Of a stretch of DNA of 64,000 nucleotides, positions 47,458 to 56,576 are shown one piece after another. Position 1 is the first letter of the stretch; each line of letters starts with the position of its first letter. The translations under genes were made by a program, and so were the position numbers. The stretch is from the NCBI RefSeq assembly GCF_017948405.1, contig NZ_CP072844.1, forward strand, positions 930,001-994,000, written 5' to 3'. Source of the DNA: Psychrosphaera aestuarii (GTDB lineage: Bacteria; Pseudomonadota; Gammaproteobacteria; Enterobacterales; Alteromonadaceae). Below the pieces are notes generated by a model. It worked only from the letters and a program-made list of their open reading frames with translations. It was not told where the DNA came from and searched no databases.

Positions 47458-48429
47458 CTATTGGGCTTTATGATCAAACCAAATTGAATGCTCTTTAGCA
47501 GGAATAAATGTCCATGCGACAAAACGGCTAATTTTATGCCCTTGGCCCATGTCTATTATTCTGTATTCCTGAACATTTGCTTTTTTGAGTTCTGACTCGA
47601 TCACTTTGAGACTGTCTTTTTTAGAGACTAAACTTGAAAACCATAACACTTGCTGACGGATCTGAATACTTTCCCTAATCATTTTACATACGAATTCAAT
47701 TTCTCCACCGTCGCACCATAACTCACTGTTTTGTCCACCAAAGTTAAGAGACTGAGCCGCTTGAGCTGGTAAGGATTTAGACTTAGCTAGATTTTCAACT
47801 TTTTGCGTATTGGCCGCCAAAGCTTCTTCAGCTGAACGATGAAATGGCGGATTACACATAGTAAATGTAAACGTTTGTTCTGGTTGAACTATGCCCTCAA
47901 AAATATATTCAGGGTTGGTTTGCCTTTTTACTTTTACGTGAGATTTTAAACTCGGGTTACTTTTAACTAACGTAGTGGCGCAGTCAAATGATAAGGGATT
48001 TAACTCTGAACCAACAAAAGACCATTGGTATTCATGACGACCAATGATTGGATAGATTAAGTTTGCGCCTGTACCTACATCTAGGCCTTTAACTTTTTTG
48101 CCACTTGGGATCACACCATTATTACTACTCGCCAATAAATCAGCTAGATGATGAATGTAGTCAGCTCGACCTGGAACTGGCGGGCACAGCACCTGTTCAG
48201 GGATTTGCCAAAAATGCACGCCATAATAAGCAAGAAGTAAAGAACGGTTGAGCTCTCTTACTGCATTTGGATCGGCAAAGTCTATGGTTTTATGACCATT
48301 ACTTCGCTCGATAATATAACGAGTTAAATCCGGGTTGGCTTGAACTAAGTCATCAAATTTGTAAGCTACGCCATCAATCGCTTGATGACGATTTCGCGGG
48401 TGTAAAGTCGGGGTGGATTTAGTCTTCAT
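47458..48429 (-). CDS. rlmF: 23S rRNA (adenine-1618-N6)-methyltransferase RlmF
   Basis: RlmF methylates A1618 of 23S rRNA. The 323-residue product begins with the basic LHPRNRHQAIDGVAYKF typical of the family. It has the SAM loop LDVGTGANLIYP, the catalytic CNPPFHRS (NPPF), and the C-terminal GQGHKISRFVAWTF. The gene is tightly packed between can and pulA, with a gap of three bases to can. Confidence 0.95.
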   Translation of the reverse strand: MKTKSTPTLHPRNRHQAIDGVAYKFDDLVQANPDLTRYIIERSNGHKTIDFADPNAVRELNRSLLLAYYGVHFWQIPEQVLCPPVPGRADYIHHLADLLASSNNGVIPSGKKVKGLDVGTGANLIYPIIGRHEYQWSFVGSELNPLSFDCATTLVKSNPSLKSHVKVKRQTNPEYIFEGIVQPEQTFTFTMCNPPFHRSAEEALAANTQKVENLAKSKSLPAQAAQSLNFGGQNSELWCDGGEIEFVCKMIRESIQIRQQVLWFSSLVSKKDSLKVIESELKKANVQEYRIIDMGQGHKISRFVAWTFIPAKEHSIWFDHKAQ

Positions 48430-48432
48430 ATA

Positions 48433-49041
48433 TTACACAGTAATAAATCGAGTTTGTTTTTCATCATATATTTCTACGTTACCGGTCTTGATGTCGTACA
48501 TCCAACCATGAACTTGAATGTCGTGTGTATGTAATTTTGAAAATACAGCAGGGTGAGTTTTAAGATGATTCATCTGCAATATAATATTTTGTTTGGTAAC
48601 TTCATCGAGATGCTCATCACCTAAATGGTCGTATTGTTGCTGAACCGCCTCTTTTGCTGCTCTGCAATGGTCTAACCAAACTTTTACATGCGGCAGTCGC
48701 TTAACACTTAAGGGTCTCATAGCCGCTTTCATGGCACCACAAGAACTGTGTCCGCAGATGATGATATGTCTGACCTTAAGCACAGATACTGCATATTCTA
48801 TCGATGCCGTCATACCACCAGTTTCATGGGAATGAGGCGGAATGATATTTCCTGCATTTCGGCATATAAAAAGCTCGCCGGGCTCAGACTGAGTGATTAA
48901 ATTTGGGTCTATACGTGAGTCTGAGCAAGTAATAAACAAAACGTCAGGGTCTTGACTTTGTGCTAGCGCTTCAAACTTTTGTTGATGTTGCGGATAAACT
49001 TCTGTCTGAAACTTCTTTAGGCCAGCAAGCAACTTTTCCAT
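48433..49041 (-). CDS. can: Beta-class carbonic anhydrase
   Basis: The enzyme interconverts carbon dioxide and bicarbonate. The 202-residue product has the beta-class zinc ligands Cys39 and the Asp41-Arg43 dyad in ITCSDSRIDP, and His98 and Cys101 in CGHSSCGAM. Bicarbonate matters for the PurK reaction, and its gene is beside purK (18 bases), which is a sensible pairing. Family length is normal. Confidence 0.95.
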   Translation of the reverse strand: MEKLLAGLKKFQTEVYPQHQQKFEALAQSQDPDVLFITCSDSRIDPNLITQSEPGELFICRNAGNIIPPHSHETGGMTASIEYAVSVLKVRHIIICGHSSCGAMKAAMRPLSVKRLPHVKVWLDHCRAAKEAVQQQYDHLGDEHLDEVTKQNIILQMNHLKTHPAVFSKLHTHDIQVHGWMYDIKTGNVEIYDEKQTRFITV

Positions 49042-49059
49042 TAATAAAAATACCTTAGC

Positions 49060-50235
49060 TTAAATATCGATAATCGGAGCCAAATTTTTCGCAAGCGCAT
49101 CAGGTAAAAAGTTTTTGACAGTATTCACACGAGCTAACATTTGCTCAGGCGTTGCGCCGGTAACATTTATATGACCCATCTTACGTTTTGGCCTTACTTG
49201 TTTATCGTACCAGTGAAGGTGAGTATTTGGCACTGTAAACAGGTCTGCTTTCGGTTTGCCATGGCCAACGTAATTTATCATGGCAACCGACGCCGTGACT
49301 TGTGTTTCCCCCAGAGGGTAGCCAGCAACAGCACGAATATGATTTTCGAACTGACTTGTTACAGAGCCTTGTTGGGTCCAATGACCTGAGTTGTGAACTC
49401 TTGGAGCTATTTCATTGACAATTAATTCGTCGCCGACTTGAAAAAATTCAATCGCTAACACGCCGCAATAGTCGAGTTTCTCGGATATTTTTTTATAAAT
49501 GTTTTGAGCTAATTGCTCTAGCTCTAGCGTAACCTTAGGCGCAGGTGCGATAGATAAAACTAACTGACCGTCCGCATGATGGTTCTCGGTTAACGGGTAA
49601 AACTTGTGGTTGCCATTTTTATCTGTAACGCCAATAAGCGATAACTCTCTTTCAAAGTTAATACAACGTTCAGCGACTAGTGGCATTTTTTCAAAATTAT
49701 GTTCTTTAAGCTGCGCTTTAACGTCTACTAAGTCTTGCTCTGAAAAAATACGCCATTGGCCATAGCCATCATAACCATCTCGACTTGTTTTTAATATAAT
49801 TCGCGGGCCTAATTCATTTTGCGCTCTATCAAAATCTTCAACGTTAGAAATAACGACGTTTTGGCAATGTCGAACATTTACAGAGTCTAAAAGTCTTTTT
49901 TCTACGATTCTATCAGCGCCGGCTTGGATGGCTTTTTCGTTCGGTAAAAACTTCCCACTCAACTCTGCCTTTTTTAGCAAATCCAAAGGCAAGTGCTCAA
50001 ACTCCGAGGTAATAACGGCCGCATGTTCAAAAGCTTCGTCTAACGTTATGTTTAAGATACTTTTATCAACCGGGTTAACACACTCTTTTGTATTGGCATT
50101 TACGGCAATGATATTCAAACCAAGTTGCGAGGCTTCTAAATACATCATTCTGGCAAGTTGACCATGCCCTAAAATAACGATTAGATTATTTTCATTTTGT
50201 TGCGTAGCACTACTAAAATATGAAGGAACCATCAA
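49060..50235 (-). CDS. purK: N5-carboxyaminoimidazole ribonucleotide synthase
   Basis: PurK uses ATP and bicarbonate to carboxylate aminoimidazole ribonucleotide in purine synthesis. The 391-residue ATP-grasp protein has VILGHGQLARMMYLEA, TSRDGYDGYGQWRIF, FEREL, and IVNEIAPRVHNSGHWT. The N-terminus has about 18 extra residues before the usual LGHGQL region, so the true start may be one of the later codons; two Met codons lie at its beginning. purE precedes it in the same direction. Confidence 0.96.
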   Translation of the reverse strand: MMVPSYFSSATQQNENNLIVILGHGQLARMMYLEASQLGLNIIAVNANTKECVNPVDKSILNITLDEAFEHAAVITSEFEHLPLDLLKKAELSGKFLPNEKAIQAGADRIVEKRLLDSVNVRHCQNVVISNVEDFDRAQNELGPRIILKTSRDGYDGYGQWRIFSEQDLVDVKAQLKEHNFEKMPLVAERCINFERELSLIGVTDKNGNHKFYPLTENHHADGQLVLSIAPAPKVTLELEQLAQNIYKKISEKLDYCGVLAIEFFQVGDELIVNEIAPRVHNSGHWTQQGSVTSQFENHIRAVAGYPLGETQVTASVAMINYVGHGKPKADLFTVPNTHLHWYDKQVRPKRKMGHINVTGATPEQMLARVNTVKNFLPDALAKNLAPIIDI

Positions 50236-50265
50236 TTTTCACTTATTTGGGATAGTTGATATTAT

Positions 50266-50751
50266 TTAGAAATCGAGTTTATGATTGTTTAGGACATCTT
50301 GAGTTTGTTCGGCTCGAAATGCTTTAATTTTATCGGTAACGTCTTGATCATTCAGACCAATTATTTGTGCTGCTAATAAACCTGCATTTGCGGCTCCAGC
50401 CTCGCCAATGGCTAAAGTACCCACCGCGACACCTTTTGGCATTTGAACAATAGAGTATAGCGAGTCTACACCACTTAGCTTGCTGGACTTTACAGGTACA
50501 CCTAAAACAGGAATATGAGTAAACGCAGCAATCATTCCCGGTAAGTGGGCTGCACCGCCAGCACCAGCTATAATAACTTGTATGCCTTTATCTGCTGCGG
50601 TTTCGGAAAATTTTTGTAGAAGGTGAGGGGTTCGGTGGGCGGAAACAACTTGAGCATGATACTCAATGCCAAATTTATCTAACATGTCGGCGGCATGTTT
50701 CATTGTTGGCCCATCAGACTGGGATCCCATAACGATTGCAACTCTAGTCAT
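50266..50751 (-). CDS. purE: N5-carboxyaminoimidazole ribonucleotide mutase
   Basis: PurE moves the carboxyl group to form CAIR. The 161-residue class I protein has [15 protein letters not shown] near the start, [30 protein letters not shown] and [22 protein letters not shown]. It is the first gene of a purE-purK-can-rlmF-pulA run with gaps of 3 to 30 bases. I see no purine riboswitch in the 158-base gap before it. Confidence 0.97.
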   Translation of the reverse strand: MTRVAIVMGSQSDGPTMKHAADMLDKFGIEYHAQVVSAHRTPHLLQKFSETAADKGIQVIIAGAGGAAHLPGMIAAFTHIPVLGVPVKSSKLSGVDSLYSIVQMPKGVAVGTLAIGEAGAANAGLLAAQIIGLNDQDVTDKIKAFRAEQTQDVLNNHKLDF

Positions 50752-50909
50752 CTTTTTCTCTGTAAACTAAGTTAAAGCATTTTAAGTTGAAGGCCATATT
50801 AGCAAAGCTCAACGGCAATATCATTAACCTATTTACTGAATTAATACAAAAATAAGAAAGTTACGTATATTATCTATATATAAATTTTTTATGGAGAATA
50901 AAAAAAATA

Positions 50910-52094
50910 ATGAGCAACCAGGATAATAATTTTATTATGCAATTTTTTAAGACAGAATCAGCCGGCGGTATCCTGCTTTTTCTAGCAGCGATACTCGCTA
51001 TTATTTGTGCCAATACAGCGTTAGTTAGCTACTACGAGATGTTGCTATCGACGCCGGTAGAAATTCGAATTGGGGCTTTGGAAATAGCTAAGCCTTTATT
51101 GCTTTGGATAAACGATGGCCTGATGGCGGTGTTTTTCTTTTTAGTAGGATTAGAACTTAAGCGTGAATTAATAGAAGGTGAATTATCCGACAAACGAAAT
51201 ATTATTTTACCGGGTGTTGGTGCGATTGGCGGCATGCTAGTTCCTGCGCTTGTTTATGTCTACTTTAACGCAGATAACGAAGCCGCACTGAGTGGTTGGG
51301 CGATCCCCGCAGCCACTGATATTGCCTTTGCTCTTGGTGTTCTAACATTACTAGGCTCGAGGGTCCCTGTAGCGTTAAAAGTGTTCTTAACATCACTTGC
51401 AATATTTGATGATATCGGTGCAATACTTATTATTGCTTTTTTCTACACATCGAAAATTTCCATTACGGCATTAATTGTTGTTGCTTTATGTATACCGGTT
51501 TTAACGTATTTAAATAAAAGAAATGTAGTGTCATACAGCCCTTATATTTTCATTGGTATTATCATGTGGATTGCGACATTAAAGTCTGGCGTACATGCAA
51601 CCCTTGCAGGTGTGCTACTTGCTATGTTTATTCCAATGAGAAGTAAAGAGAACCCAAGTTTTTCTCCGGTTAAAGAACTTGAACATGACTTACACTCTGT
51701 CGTTGCCTTTTTTGTGTTGCCAGTATTCGCTTTTGCTAATGCGGGTTTAAACTTAACAGGAGTTGGCGTAGAACAGTTGCTTCATCCCGTTCCGGTTGGT
51801 ATCGCTGCGGGTTTATTTATTGGTAAGCAAGTAGGCATATTTGGATTATGTTGGTTAGCGGTTAAGGCCGGTTTAGCACAACTACCTAAAGGCATGAACT
51901 GGGCCTCGCTATATGGTACCGCCGCACTTTGTGGTATAGGCTTTACGATGAGTTTGTTTATTGGCTCATTAGCCTTTGAGGAAACCGGCGTAGACTTATT
52001 ATTTGATGAACGACTTGGCATTATCGTCGGCTCAATTTTAAGTGGTGTTGTCGGTTATCTAGTTTTAAACAAGTCGCTTAAAAAAGTCCCTTAA
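50910..52094 (+). CDS. nhaA: Na+/H+ antiporter NhaA
   Basis: NhaA exports sodium in exchange for protons and fits a marine lifestyle. The 394-residue product has about twelve membrane helices. The two ion-binding aspartates are in [16 protein letters not shown], and [14 protein letters not shown] is also typical. The 3' end overlaps the hairpin that ends the converging mgtE gene. Confidence 0.97.
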   Translation: MSNQDNNFIMQFFKTESAGGILLFLAAILAIICANTALVSYYEMLLSTPVEIRIGALEIAKPLLLWINDGLMAVFFFLVGLELKRELIEGELSDKRNIILPGVGAIGGMLVPALVYVYFNADNEAALSGWAIPAATDIAFALGVLTLLGSRVPVALKVFLTSLAIFDDIGAILIIAFFYTSKISITALIVVALCIPVLTYLNKRNVVSYSPYIFIGIIMWIATLKSGVHATLAGVLLAMFIPMRSKENPSFSPVKELEHDLHSVVAFFVLPVFAFANAGLNLTGVGVEQLLHPVPVGIAAGLFIGKQVGIFGLCWLAVKAGLAQLPKGMNWASLYGTAALCGIGFTMSLFIGSLAFEETGVDLLFDERLGIIVGSILSGVVGYLVLNKSLKKVP

Positions 52095-52102
52095 AGGGAC
52101 TT
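52079..52102 (-). terminator. Rho-independent terminator of mgtE, inside the end of nhaA
   Basis: On the minus strand the arms AAGTCCCT and AGGGACTT (52095-52102 and 52084-52091) with a three-base loop are followed by a T run (the A run at 52079-52085 on the plus strand). It therefore ends the mgtE transcript, while its bases also encode the last residues of NhaA. Confidence 0.75.
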
Positions 52103-52124
52103 ATAAAGGTTAGGTGTCAAACGG

Positions 52125-53480
52125 TTATATTAATATTAATGAGGCCGCACCTAAAAAGACAAAAAAGCCAACGATATCGGTAACCGTTGTTAGAATTACA
52201 GACCCGGCTAGTGCTGGGTCTATATTCATTTTATCGAGCGTTACTGGAATAACGATACCAAACAAGGCTGCTACCAACATGTTCACTATCAACGCACCTG
52301 CAATGATCATTGACAATGCTATGTTCTCAAACCAGTAGCCGGTAATAACAGCCACCAGTAAAGACCACGCAACACCATTTATCGCAGCGACAGCGATTTC
52401 TTTTCGTTTAAGTGACGATACGTTGTTAATACCTAGCTGACCTGTTGCTAAGCCTCTTATGGTTAAGGTAAGCGTTTGGCTCCCTGTTATACCACCCATA
52501 CTCGCTACTATAGGCATTAGCACGGCTAACGCCACTACTTCGGCGACAACCTTATCAAAAACACCAATTACAAACGATGCCATAAATGCTGTCAGAAGAT
52601 TGATACCTAACCATACTGCACGTCTACGAGCACTCAATGCCACAGGAGCAAATAGATCCTCATCGCTTACTTGGCCTAAGTGAGCAATTTGCGCTTCATA
52701 ATGTTCTTGGAATATTTCTAACGCATCATTAATATCAAAACGACCAAGAAGTTCGCCATTCTCTGTAACAACAGGCAACATCGATTTTTTTGTGCTTTTT
52801 AACAAATTGGATGCATCGAGCAAGGGCAAGTCGGCATCCACAATGTGGACCGCTGTTTTTGCGATATCTGCAACTAAATCATTAGGCTCAGCACTAAACA
52901 ATTCATTAACGGTAATTTCACCAATAAATATATTATTTTCATCAATCACTAAAAATGAGTCAGTATATTCAGGTAAATCAACACTTTTTAGCTCAACTAA
53001 AATGGTTTCGACGGTCGCTGCTTTATTTACGGTAAATACATTGTGATTGGCATAACGGCCAACTTGATCATCTGTGTAATTAAGTGATTCGCGAATTTGG
53101 TTTTGTGTTTCAGGCGAAAGTTTTTTAATAAACTTTTTGGCAACATTCGTCGGTAACACGTCAAGAACTTCAATGACTTGACTGGCGTCACTGTTGGCAA
53201 GTGCTTTATGTACGCTTTTGTTGGGTAGCGATGACACTAATTGCAAACGTGCATCTTCTCGCATGGCGGCTAAAACGGCGCTGGTATCGACATTTTTTAG
53301 ATACGGCCAAATTAGGATCCGCTGCTCACTAACTAAACTTTCTAATATCCACGCCCAATCGTCCTCAGAAAAACTGTGACATAACTCTGGTAAATCGAAT
53401 GGTTGGGCTTCTTCGGTTAGTGCTTTTAGCGCGGTTTGAATCTGGTTCATCACCGCTATACGAGACTCGACGTTAAGCAT
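52125..53480 (-). CDS. mgtE: Magnesium transporter MgtE
   Basis: MgtE is a magnesium channel gated by its own cytoplasmic magnesium sensor. The 451-residue product has the N domain (about 30-135), a CBS pair (about 140-260, with VVTENGELLGRFDINDALE), and about five membrane helices including VLMPIVASMGGITGSQ, the channel signature, and the late MNIDPALAGSVILTTVTDI. The MscS-like gene precedes it by two bases, so the two are one operon. Confidence 0.96.
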   Translation of the reverse strand: MLNVESRIAVMNQIQTALKALTEEAQPFDLPELCHSFSEDDWAWILESLVSEQRILIWPYLKNVDTSAVLAAMREDARLQLVSSLPNKSVHKALANSDASQVIEVLDVLPTNVAKKFIKKLSPETQNQIRESLNYTDDQVGRYANHNVFTVNKAATVETILVELKSVDLPEYTDSFLVIDENNIFIGEITVNELFSAEPNDLVADIAKTAVHIVDADLPLLDASNLLKSTKKSMLPVVTENGELLGRFDINDALEIFQEHYEAQIAHLGQVSDEDLFAPVALSARRRAVWLGINLLTAFMASFVIGVFDKVVAEVVALAVLMPIVASMGGITGSQTLTLTIRGLATGQLGINNVSSLKRKEIAVAAINGVAWSLLVAVITGYWFENIALSMIIAGALIVNMLVAALFGIVIPVTLDKMNIDPALAGSVILTTVTDIVGFFVFLGAASLILI

Positions 53481-53482
53481 TA

Positions 53483-54352
53483 TTAGCCTCCCTTCGAAGT
53501 GGTATCAGGTTCACTAATAGCGACTTCACTTGTTGGTATTTCAACATTATCAATTTGCTGATAATACAAGGTATAAAAATCACTGATGAGAGCTTGTTCG
53601 ATTTTTTTCGCTTTGCTAGTTGGACAAAAAATAGAAAATACAAAAGCAGTTTTACCAATATCCGTTGTCTGCACTCTAAGTCCTGGCGCAGGACCTGCGA
53701 TTTGTACACCCAGTCGGTTTTCTATTAATTTACTGTAGCGTTCTGCCACATCATTAAACTCAAGGCAGTAACTCTCAGCTTTAGAAAATAAACTAGGTAT
53801 TAGGTTATACGGATTCACTTTGATGCCATCAATTACAATTGAAAATGTGTGATTGGTATAGCGTTTCATGTAATTCATGTTTTTAATAGGTAACGTCATC
53901 AACTGGTTATTCGGTAAGAATATTGTTTTACCGGTATACGCATAAGTTTCAGAGTTTATCTCTAATAAAGTTACTTTTGCCCAGTCCGTTTCGGCCACCT
54001 CACCAAATTGTGTATTGGTTTGAATCCAGTCTCCAACTCGAAATGGATTTGTACTGCTTATATACAAAAAACCAATAAAACATTGAATTAACTCTCTAGT
54101 TGCCAAAACAATAGCAACAATAAAAGCCGCAATAGACAAGGCGAAATTTTGAAGCTCATTACTCCACAACATCAATAGCGCAATAATAAAAACCATATTA
54201 ATGGCGTTTTTGGCCGTATTAATATGCAGGCGACGATTAACCGAACCACCAGAGGAATTTCGATTAATGAGTTTTATTAACCCAATTTTTGCTAAATAAG
54301 TGGCTAAAAATAGTAAAAAACTAAAGAAGAGTTGGCTGTTAAAGAGGCTCAA
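53483..54352 (-). CDS. MscS-type mechanosensitive channel family protein
   Basis: The 289-residue protein has about three membrane helices and then the MscS beta domain: FLYISSTNPFRVGDWIQTN, GEVAETDWAKVTLLEI, FLPNNQLMTLPIKNM. Small-conductance channels of this class release solutes on osmotic downshock. It precedes mgtE by two bases, so both membrane transport genes are expressed together. Ion specificity is not known. Confidence 0.88.
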   Translation of the reverse strand: MSLFNSQLFFSFLLFLATYLAKIGLIKLINRNSSGGSVNRRLHINTAKNAINMVFIIALLMLWSNELQNFALSIAAFIVAIVLATRELIQCFIGFLYISSTNPFRVGDWIQTNTQFGEVAETDWAKVTLLEINSETYAYTGKTIFLPNNQLMTLPIKNMNYMKRYTNHTFSIVIDGIKVNPYNLIPSLFSKAESYCLEFNDVAERYSKLIENRLGVQIAGPAPGLRVQTTDIGKTAFVFSIFCPTSKAKKIEQALISDFYTLYYQQIDNVEIPTSEVAISEPDTTSKGG

Positions 54353-54455
54353 TGAACTTACCCAAAGTAATAAATGATAATACTATCAAGCCTAGCATGA
54401 GAGACGAATCGAGGTTAAATAAAAATTGCTATATGTGATAAATATTTAGCACAAA

Positions 54456-54486
54456 AAAAAAGGGCAACCACGGGTTACCCTTTTCG
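54456..54486 (-). terminator. Rho-independent terminator after cfa
   Basis: On the minus strand AAAAGGGTAACC (complement of 54473-54484) pairs with GGTTGCCCTTTT (complement of 54458-54469), with one mismatch, then a T run from the A run at 54453-54461. It ends the ybgA-to-cfa operon, 26 bases after the cfa stop. Confidence 0.8.
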
Positions 54487-54509
54487 AAAGTAAATATAAG
54501 CCGAAGTTA

Positions 54510-55742
54510 CTATTTTCGAGCTACAAAGTGGACCGTGCTTGTTGCACGTTGTAAAAACGCACCCTCACAATAGCTCAAATAATAATTCCAAAGTCTTCTG
54601 AAGCGCTCGTCAAAACCGAATTCTGTCAAATCCTGCCAGTTTTTGTTAAACCTAACTCTCCACTCGTTTAACGTTTGTGCGTAATCTAAACCTATATCGT
54701 GAAGCTCGTGCAATACCATGTCAGTGTCTTGTCGCAGGTGCTTGGTCATAAACTCTATGCTCGGTAAACAGCCTCCTGGAAAAATGTAACGCTGTATAAA
54801 GTCTACATTTGTACGGTAGTGATCAAATCGTTGATCGGCGATGGTAATTGCCTGTATCAGCATTTTGCCACCAGGCTTTAAAAGTGCATTACATTTACTA
54901 AAAAACTCGGTGTAAAACTCAAAGCCGACGGCTTCAATCATTTCAATACTTACTAATTTGTCATATTGACCAGTTAGCTCGCGATAGTCTCTTTTTAGCA
55001 GGGTGATTTTATCTTGCAGACCAAGCGCTTTGATACGTTGTTCGGCGTAGTCGTGTTGAGCATCCGATATGGTTGTGGTGGTGACTTTACAACCGTAATG
55101 TTGCGCAGCGTAAATAGCCAGTCCGCCCCAGCCTGTGCCAATTTCAACAAGGTGATCTTTGTCGGTAAGTTCTAACCGTTGGCATATTAAGTTTAGTTTA
55201 TTTAACTGTGCGGCATCCAAGTCGGTCGCACCATTGCTATAAATGGCTGATGAATACATCATTTCAGGATCTAAGAAACGAGTATAAAGATCATTACCTA
55301 GGTCGTAATGGGCAAGGATATTTTCTTTTGATCCTGTTTGAGAGTTTTTATTTCGACGATGAAATAATTTGTTTTTCAGCTTTGTAAGCCAAGACATATT
55401 ACTCTCTAATTCATCAAGTTGTTGTTGGCAAATTACAAACGCTTCGATGAGCCGAGTTAAATTTGGGCTAGACCATTGATTGTTAATAAAGGCTTCTGCG
55501 GCGGCAATGCTACCTCCAGAAACTAAGGATTTATAAACCCCTTGGTCATGGATATTCAATTGAGCCTGAATTTCCGCGTCGCTTTCACCAAAGAAACGGT
55601 TTCCATCACCAGGAAGTTGTGGATCATGTATGGTAAGGCCAACGCCAGTGATACGCTCGAGCACAGTAAATACTAACTTCTGATATAAACCAGAAGACCA
55701 GCTTGTGCTTGGTTCGCTGATTGGGGTGACTAACTTTTCCAT
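54510..55742 (-). CDS. cfa: Cyclopropane-fatty-acyl-phospholipid synthase family methyltransferase
   Basis: CFA-type enzymes use S-adenosylmethionine to methylate the double bond of phospholipid acyl chains. The 410-residue product has HYDLGNDLYTRFLDPEMMYS, the SAM loop VEIGTGWGGLAIYAA, ISDAQHDYAEQRIKALGL and SIEMIEAVGFEFYTEFF. It is the last gene of the ECF operon. Related Rhodobacter operons under RpoE-ChrR also carry a cfa-like gene; there some products make furan or other methylated fatty acids, so exact chemistry is open. Confidence 0.93.
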   Translation of the reverse strand: MEKLVTPISEPSTSWSSGLYQKLVFTVLERITGVGLTIHDPQLPGDGNRFFGESDAEIQAQLNIHDQGVYKSLVSGGSIAAAEAFINNQWSSPNLTRLIEAFVICQQQLDELESNMSWLTKLKNKLFHRRNKNSQTGSKENILAHYDLGNDLYTRFLDPEMMYSSAIYSNGATDLDAAQLNKLNLICQRLELTDKDHLVEIGTGWGGLAIYAAQHYGCKVTTTTISDAQHDYAEQRIKALGLQDKITLLKRDYRELTGQYDKLVSIEMIEAVGFEFYTEFFSKCNALLKPGGKMLIQAITIADQRFDHYRTNVDFIQRYIFPGGCLPSIEFMTKHLRQDTDMVLHELHDIGLDYAQTLNEWRVRFNKNWQDLTEFGFDERFRRLWNYYLSYCEGAFLQRATSTVHFVARK

Positions 55743-55776
55743 TGCTGATTCCTCTTCAACTTCTTATTTTTAAACT

Positions 55777-56565
55777 TTATTTAGTTTCTGGGTGCCCAAT
55801 AAAAGGCACCTTTTTAATAAACAACTTCAGCGCTTGCCAATAAATACCGGCAAATATCTTGGCTGTCATAACTGGTGTGGTCATGATCAGCTTAATAAGA
55901 TGCTTATGTGTCATGGGCACTTTTTTTAATGCCACGGTTGCATCGAATACTTTTTCAATTTGACCTGTCTGCAAGGTATTTGGCAAAGGCCAATTCTCTA
56001 TATGAACTAATAAACTGTTATTAGGTGGCGTTATTTTCCAGCGATATTCCATATCCATTTGCATAAAAGGCGACACATGAAAAACTTTTTTATTAATTAA
56101 TCCATCACTACGTTGAGACGTGTCTAAATCGATCAAATAATAGTGCTTTTGATTCCAGGGTGTATTACTTACCTCGGCTAACATGTAGCGACAGATTTCG
56201 TCGCCATTATTGTTTTTCGGGTAGCAAAAATAGAAGTTGATCGGACTAAAATAAAGTCCAAAACAACGTGCTTGAGTCACCATTACAACTCTTGTACTAG
56301 AATCTAATGGGCAAACATTTTGTAATTTATTAACTTTATTGAGCACGTTTTGTTTGAACGCATCGGTACTTTTGAAATGGTCACCTTGTTTTATTCTAAG
56401 CGGGTTAAACCAACGTTGTCCTAATACCCAGCTTTGCTTGTAAACATCATCAGTCTCATCTAAATCGATAGCTAACATATACAAGTTGTAGCTAAATTTA
56501 TGGTCTACTGGACTGAAACGACGGTGACGAACCGAACCTTGATAAATACCGCTTTTCGTAAACAT
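55777..56565 (-). CDS. DUF1365 family protein
   Basis: The 262-residue protein begins SGIYQGSVRHRRFSPVDHKF and has FGLYFSPINFYFCY, KVFHVSPFMQMDMEYRW and a hydrophobic C-terminal region (about 220-250), all DUF1365 marks. The family almost always lies between a Cfa-type enzyme and an FAD amine-oxidase-like protein, as here, and is thought to act in membrane-lipid modification. Its own reaction is not known. Confidence 0.9.
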   Translation of the reverse strand: MFTKSGIYQGSVRHRRFSPVDHKFSYNLYMLAIDLDETDDVYKQSWVLGQRWFNPLRIKQGDHFKSTDAFKQNVLNKVNKLQNVCPLDSSTRVVMVTQARCFGLYFSPINFYFCYPKNNNGDEICRYMLAEVSNTPWNQKHYYLIDLDTSQRSDGLINKKVFHVSPFMQMDMEYRWKITPPNNSLLVHIENWPLPNTLQTGQIEKVFDATVALKKVPMTHKHLIKLIMTTPVMTAKIFAGIYWQALKLFIKKVPFIGHPETK

Positions 56566-56576
56566 TTAGTTAGGAC

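Noticed and set aside
50752..50909. Purine riboswitch before purE or sodium-responsive leader before nhaA
   Set aside because: The gap has no conserved riboswitch core or stable stem that I can see.
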